Shown here piece by piece: positions 34,533 through 38,425 of a stretch of 38,425 nucleotides of DNA. Location of the stretch: positions 1 to 38,425 of the forward strand of contig CAZFEN010000011.1 in NCBI GenBank assembly GCA_964517765.1, given 5' to 3'. Positions within the stretch are counted from its first letter, which is position 1. Every line of letters starts with the position of its first letter. The notes under the pieces are model-generated. The model made no database searches. It worked only from the letters and a program-made list of their open reading frames with translations, and was not told where the DNA came from. The translations under genes and the position numbers were made by a program. Origin of the DNA: Hydromicrobium sp964517765 (GTDB lineage: Bacteria > Actinomycetota > Humimicrobiia > Humimicrobiales > Humimicrobiaceae).

Positions 34533-35282
34533 CTATCTTCCAATTCCTTTTCTAAAATATTTGAAAAACCTGTCCTGATACTGTTCGAACATTCCCCACC
34601 TGTCCAGTTCCTGTTTGAGGTCAAAGGGATCTATCTCTCCTTTTTCAAATAATTTAAAAAGGATCTCTATTTCATTTCTTGCTATAACCGGGATTCCCAT
34701 ACTATCCCTGGTGATTACCGGAAATCCTCCGCTTCCTACTCTGACCGAGCTGTTTCTCATAAGATCCGGAAGCTGAGAGTTATATGCGCTCTCATTTACA
34801 ATCTCCTGAATGAATTTAGAAAGGGAGACATCCCAGAACTGGTCTATCCCCTTGATGATTGCACTATATGGGTCTTTTTTCTTATCTATATCTTCGGATA
34901 TATTTATAGCCACCATCGCCAGCGAGTTGGAAACTATATCCATTTTTTCAAAGTCCTTACTTACCCTCAAACCATAAAGGATCATGGCGAGATCACTATC
35001 TTCCTGAGCAAGCATCTCGAAGGCTTTTCTGGCTTCCCCGCTGAATCCCTCTACCCGGAGCATATAGGAAGGAGTGATAACCTTCGGCCTCTGCCATGTT
35101 ATCCTGCCTTCCCTTATAACCGTTTCTGATTCGGGGCTTCTACCCTCAAAATCAAGATACATTGGAACAGTAAGTAAGTAATAATGAATTGTTGTGGAAT
35201 CAAACGAAGCCAGAAGTTTCCTGGGTGCCTTTATAATCTTCGTCCCCTCTATTGCCTGTACGATTTTTTCATCTATGTTCAT
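34533..35282 (-). CDS. Conserved hypothetical protein
   Basis: I do not recognise a named family. The 249-residue protein is soluble, with no signal peptide. It begins with MNIDEKIVQAIEGTKIIKAP, then an apparent strand-rich part (TIHYYLLTVPMYLD, ETVIREGRITWQRPKVITP) and a helical second half ending in a charged ELDRWGMFEQYQDRF segment. Similar proteins with an IHYYLLTVP-like segment are, I believe, found in other anaerobic bacteria. The ATG at 35282 was chosen over one nine codons upstream because GGTGGTGATC lies just before it. It converges on the island edge and was probably the original neighbour of the THUMP gene. Confidence 0.75.
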   Translation of the reverse strand: MNIDEKIVQAIEGTKIIKAPRKLLASFDSTTIHYYLLTVPMYLDFEGRSPESETVIREGRITWQRPKVITPSYMLRVEGFSGEARKAFEMLAQEDSDLAMILYGLRVSKDFEKMDIVSNSLAMVAINISEDIDKKKDPYSAIIKGIDQFWDVSLSKFIQEIVNESAYNSQLPDLMRNSSVRVGSGGFPVITRDSMGIPVIARNEIEILFKLFEKGEIDPFDLKQELDRWGMFEQYQDRFFKYFRKGIGR

Positions 35283-35510
35283 AATTAGATCACCACCAAA
35301 ACAGGTCATATTGTAAGGCTAAGAGGGCCAAATAGCAATTGAGAGATATATACCATTTAGCTTTTATTAAAATTTTAGGATATTAGTCCATAAACCTGGT
35401 TATAAACTAAAAATACTTAAAAAATGTGTTTGTACTTATGATAAGATAATTTAACTTTCAACAAACTAAAAAAACGCAAATACCTGGAGATTTCCACTTT
35501 TCCTATTGAA

Positions 35511-36986
35511 TCACCACTTTGTCAAGCTCTGTTCCTGCAAGTCGGCTATTGACTGTAAGTCTGCTTTCGGATCTGAGCTCTGGCAAAGTCCCCTAAAGAG
35601 GTCAGCAGCCTGGAGAAACATTTTTCCAGCCTCCGCATAGCCAGCCTGTTCCAGTAAAGTTCCGAATTCTTTTCTCGCCCTGTACATATTACTACAATGT
35701 AGTAGTGGATCTATATTAGGATTGTCAGCCGCTTGTCTTATCTCGTCAGGGGCTTTGACAGCAAAGTCCTTATTCCATAATAGTAGCTCATCGGTACTCT
35801 TTGCCGTCCCTCTTTCGCCGAGAAATAGCATCCAGTAAGGACCAATACCAGCTCCCAGTTCAAAGGATTGGTGGTTGCCGTTTGCCCAGGCTTCCAGGAA
35901 ATTACTTATATCTGCAGGAATATCCTTGCCCATGCCAGCTTTTTTCTCGGTTGGGTCATTAAGATAAACAAAATTTTGGTCATAGCCAGTAACAACGAAA
36001 TAATGGTCAGCGTGCTTGTTTAGATAAGTCTCGTGATAATCAAAAATGGTTTGCCAATAGGAGGTATAGGTGATTAGGGCTTCTTTTACAAAATTGCAAT
36101 CTAAGTGCACCTCTACTGGAATACCACTTGATATAAGTCGCTTTAGTAGATTGAACACCTCATCTTCAGTTTCCAGCGAAATGACCTCCTTTGCTTCCTT
36201 GGCGAAGTCGCTTGCCATAAAATCGTCGGTAATTCTAGCCCCCTTTAAGGCGGCGATGTAGTAATCGAACCCCTGATTCATTGCTGCATATCCAATACTT
36301 TGTAGGAATAAACCATCTGATAGTATATTTACCTCTGGAATATATAAAGCGTTGGTACCAAATCCTGAATTAGCATTAACGTCAGTGAATTCTATGCTAC
36401 TGTCATTAAATCTAGCCAGCATAGCATAGCTGCCAAGATAACAAAGCCCTGGCTGATCAGCACCTGAGTAGATCAATTCTACATCGAGCATCTTTTCCGT
36501 TAAAGGCTCGGGAACCAAATTTAACTCAACTAATGTGGATACGGAAGGTGTTACATTATTTTCCTGAGCAGTTTCTGATATAGTGCTATCCGCCAGACTA
36601 AGTGGTGAAAATAAATCTATTATTAGATTACCTTCAAATGATTGGAGCTTCCCCTCTGCTATAACTTTAACACCAATCTTGAGAATAGTCTTTGTTTCGT
36701 CAGTCCAGGACTCCCATTCTTCCTGGTTTATCCAAATTGCTAAGCGACAGTTGTCTTCCTTGAGTTCGGCATATACCCCCTCCGGATTTTCCAGGTCGAT
36801 AAATGTTATTTCTCCTATTACTTTGACATCCTGACCGACTTTTTCCATGGTAATACCACATAAAGATTCTGTAGGCTGTGAGGCAGTTTGCTCGACCGAA
36901 GCTTCGCTCCTGGCACATGCTGTAAACGACAGGATTGAAAGACATATGAATAATATCAATAATAACTTAATTGATACTTTACTCAA
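35511..36986 (-). CDS. Lipoprotein with OB-fold and C39-type peptidase-like domains
   Basis: A 491-residue exported lipoprotein. The signal peptide ends in SFTAC (C24). Residues about 45-130 resemble an OB-fold (VKVIGEITF then VKVIAEGKLQSFEGNLIIDL), and about 170-395 a C39/BtrH-like cysteine-peptidase fold. In the latter, C182 in QPGLCYLGSYAML, H328 in HADHYFVVTGYD and D344 in LNDP are a plausible Cys-His-Asp triad. The rest is helical, with TPR-like or coiled helices at the end. The start is the TTG at 36986 with AAAGGAG nine bases ahead; the frame is open to 37076 but that adds 30 residues before the signal peptide. The substrate is unknown. It is divergent from the esterase. Confidence 0.65.
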   Translation of the reverse strand: MSKVSIKLLLILFICLSILSFTACARSEASVEQTASQPTESLCGITMEKVGQDVKVIGEITFIDLENPEGVYAELKEDNCRLAIWINQEEWESWTDETKTILKIGVKVIAEGKLQSFEGNLIIDLFSPLSLADSTISETAQENNVTPSVSTLVELNLVPEPLTEKMLDVELIYSGADQPGLCYLGSYAMLARFNDSSIEFTDVNANSGFGTNALYIPEVNILSDGLFLQSIGYAAMNQGFDYYIAALKGARITDDFMASDFAKEAKEVISLETEDEVFNLLKRLISSGIPVEVHLDCNFVKEALITYTSYWQTIFDYHETYLNKHADHYFVVTGYDQNFVYLNDPTEKKAGMGKDIPADISNFLEAWANGNHQSFELGAGIGPYWMLFLGERGTAKSTDELLLWNKDFAVKAPDEIRQAADNPNIDPLLHCSNMYRARKEFGTLLEQAGYAEAGKMFLQAADLFRGLCQSSDPKADLQSIADLQEQSLTKW

Positions 36987-37140
36987 TACTATAAGCTCCT
37001 TTAAAAATACACTTTTTCCTGCCGTATTGTAGCATAAATTCAGAATCTTTTCGAAGACTTCAGTATATGACAGCATTTAAGCATAATCCTTTTCTCCTCA
37101 AAATCAGTCCAGCTTGAAAGTTAGAATATAAGCTTGATGA

Positions 37141-37155
37141 TCTAATTTGCTAAAT
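37141..37155 (+). repeat. 15-bp direct repeat, copy 1, before the esterase
   Basis: TCTAATTTGCTAAAT, identical to the sequence at 38318-38332, about 85 bp ahead of the esterase start. Confidence 0.85.
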
Positions 37156-37238
37156 TCTTCTAACTCTTCTAAAATTTTATTTAGATTTGTAGTGTTTAGG
37201 TCCAAGAATTTTATTATTTGTAAATATAAGGAGGATAA

Positions 37239-38315
37239 ATGACTATTACAAAGAGCATATTGCTTGCTTTATTTTTAATAATACTTGTATTTGTAGTATC
37301 TTCTTGTTCTATTGCTAAGACAGAATCAGTAGAAGGGGAAGATGAGAAAGTCAGTGAAGAAATACAAGAAGAAGAGGAAGAAGAAGATACAGTAGTAAAG
37401 GAAGAAGAGGTACAAAAGGTATACGAGATTGATGCTGATATTCCTGCACCTTCACTTAAAGATAATTTAGTAAATGAAGAAGACCAGCAGCCGATAAGCA
37501 TACTTCTTCCCTTAAGTTATTATGACTCTGATAAAGAGTATCCTGTTGTATATTATCTTCATGGACATGAAGAAACCACCTATAGTCTGTATAGATGTTA
37601 TAGTGATATCAATAAACGAATGGAAAGCGGCGAAACAGAAGAATTTATTTTGGTTAGTGCTAACGGGACAAATAAGCTTGGCGGCAATTTTTATGCCAAT
37701 TCTCCCGTAATAGGTAACTGGGAAGATCATATAGTAAAAGATGTAATAGGCTATATCGATAGTAATTTTAGGACTGTTGACGACCCAGGCTCAAGAGGGA
37801 TAGCTGGCTTTTCTATGGGCGGATTCGGCTCAATAAATATTGCCTTGAAGCATCCTGACATATTTTCCTATATGTATGCTTTTGCACCTGGATTATTTGA
37901 TGAAAATGGTTTGGAAGACGCATTTGAAAATAGTGGTTGGGACCAAGCTTTTAAAAACGCATATGGAGCTGCTTTCTCACCAAATACGGACCTTCCAGAG
38001 CCCTATGCCGAGATACCGGAGTTTGACGGCAGCCAGGAAGATAATGAAATTATAGCTAACTGGGAAAGTGGGTTCGGAGACCTAGAGAATAAGCTGAACG
38101 ATTATATAAACAAGGGTATAGAACTTAAGGCTATACATATAGAGTATGGAAATCTTGACCCTTACGAATGGATCATAGATGGATGCAAATACTTTTCCGA
38201 GCTGCTTGATGATAATGGTATCGAGCATGAGTTTGTAGAAGCTGATGGCAGACACAGCTTTACCTGCCCGATATTATTTGAAAGTATGCTTCCATTTTTT
38301 TCCAGTAATTTTTAA
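37239..38315 (+). CDS. Esterase-family lipoprotein (alpha/beta hydrolase)
   Basis: A 358-residue secreted, lipid-anchored esterase of the putative-esterase (esterase D/carbohydrate esterase 1-like) family. The lipobox VSSC ends at C23. A Glu-rich linker (about 32-60) separates the anchor from the enzyme. The alpha/beta-hydrolase landmarks are YYLHGHEET (oxyanion loop, 105-113), nucleophile S192 in GFSMGG (190-195), D307 in YGNLDPY and H339 in GRHSF as the likely triad. It probably removes an acyl group from a polysaccharide or other extracellular ester. The ATG has AAGGAGG seven bases ahead, a very strong site. Flanked by a 15-bp direct repeat. Confidence 0.88.
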   Translation: MTITKSILLALFLIILVFVVSSCSIAKTESVEGEDEKVSEEIQEEEEEEDTVVKEEEVQKVYEIDADIPAPSLKDNLVNEEDQQPISILLPLSYYDSDKEYPVVYYLHGHEETTYSLYRCYSDINKRMESGETEEFILVSANGTNKLGGNFYANSPVIGNWEDHIVKDVIGYIDSNFRTVDDPGSRGIAGFSMGGFGSINIALKHPDIFSYMYAFAPGLFDENGLEDAFENSGWDQAFKNAYGAAFSPNTDLPEPYAEIPEFDGSQEDNEIIANWESGFGDLENKLNDYINKGIELKAIHIEYGNLDPYEWIIDGCKYFSELLDDNGIEHEFVEADGRHSFTCPILFESMLPFFSSNF

Positions 38316-38317
38316 AG

Positions 38318-38332
38318 TCTAATTTGCTAAAT
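38318..38332 (+). repeat. 15-bp direct repeat, copy 2, after the esterase
   Basis: Second exact copy of TCTAATTTGCTAAAT, starting three bases after the esterase stop codon. Confidence 0.85.
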
Positions 38333-38425
38333 GATTGTACTGTTTGCAGATAAAAGAATTACTTGCTTATAAATAAGTTCCTGGAAGAAAATTTACCATC
38401 CGTAGTTAGATTTACTCCTAAATGT

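Noticed and set aside
35511..37076. Longer form of the C39-like lipoprotein starting at 37076
   Set aside because: It would place 30 residues before a normal lipoprotein signal peptide.

Overview
The window reads as a low-GC, probably anaerobic bacterium of a deep-branching Actinomycetota lineage. The strongest pointer is the gene run pyr operon - integration host factor (mIHF) - gmk - rpoZ - coaBC - metK - priA, which is the actinobacterial arrangement; mIHF is an actinobacterial protein. Some parts look less typical of well-known actinobacteria: a class 1B PyrD with PyrK, PyrR attenuation, a SigI/RsgI-type sigma pair and an archaeal-looking THUMP protein. This placement is inference from gene content. 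No rRNA, tRNA or CRISPR array was seen. TTG and GTG starts are common.

Layout. Positions 300-4600 form a trehalose locus: otsB and otsA on the minus strand, divergent from a DUF5752-type protein plus a TreT-like trehalose synthase on the plus strand. Next come a HIT-superfamily nucleotide-sugar phosphorylase-like gene, ribosomal protein L28 (rpmB) with its own good promoter, a GNAT acetyltransferase and a CPBP-family membrane protein whose catalytic glutamates are missing. Positions 8000-27200 are one uninterrupted minus-strand run of 19 genes: pyrR-pyrB-pyrC-carA-carB-pyrK-pyrD-pyrF-pyrE, then mihF-gmk-rpoZ-coaBC-metK-priA-def-fmt-rsmB plus their spacers. The first part makes UMP; the second supplies GDP, RNA polymerase omega, coenzyme A, SAM, replication restart and formyl-Met processing. 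A promoter, a perfect 14-base PyrR-binding loop and an intrinsic terminator precede pyrR, so PyrR-dependent attenuation is well supported. A second promoter lies before mihF.

Upstream of pyrR (all minus strand) are an RRM RNA-binding protein, a serpin lipoprotein and a sigI-rsgI pair. The anti-sigma factor keeps the RsgI N-domain and membrane helix but lacks the usual autocleavage motif and has an unfamiliar ectodomain; the serpin lies directly downstream.

Divergent from sigI is a THUMP-domain gene. Its last 84 bp, stop codon included, are repeated 3.0 kb downstream with six differences, all synonymous. Between the copies lie an AbrB/PIN toxin-antitoxin pair, a multi-pass membrane protein and a membrane-anchored methyltransferase, with an AT-rich composition. 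This looks like an integrated island that restored the 3' end of its target gene, and is the most unusual structure in the window. The right end carries a conserved hypothetical gene, a lipoprotein with OB-fold and C39-type cysteine-peptidase-like regions, and a lipoprotein esterase flanked by 15-bp direct repeats.
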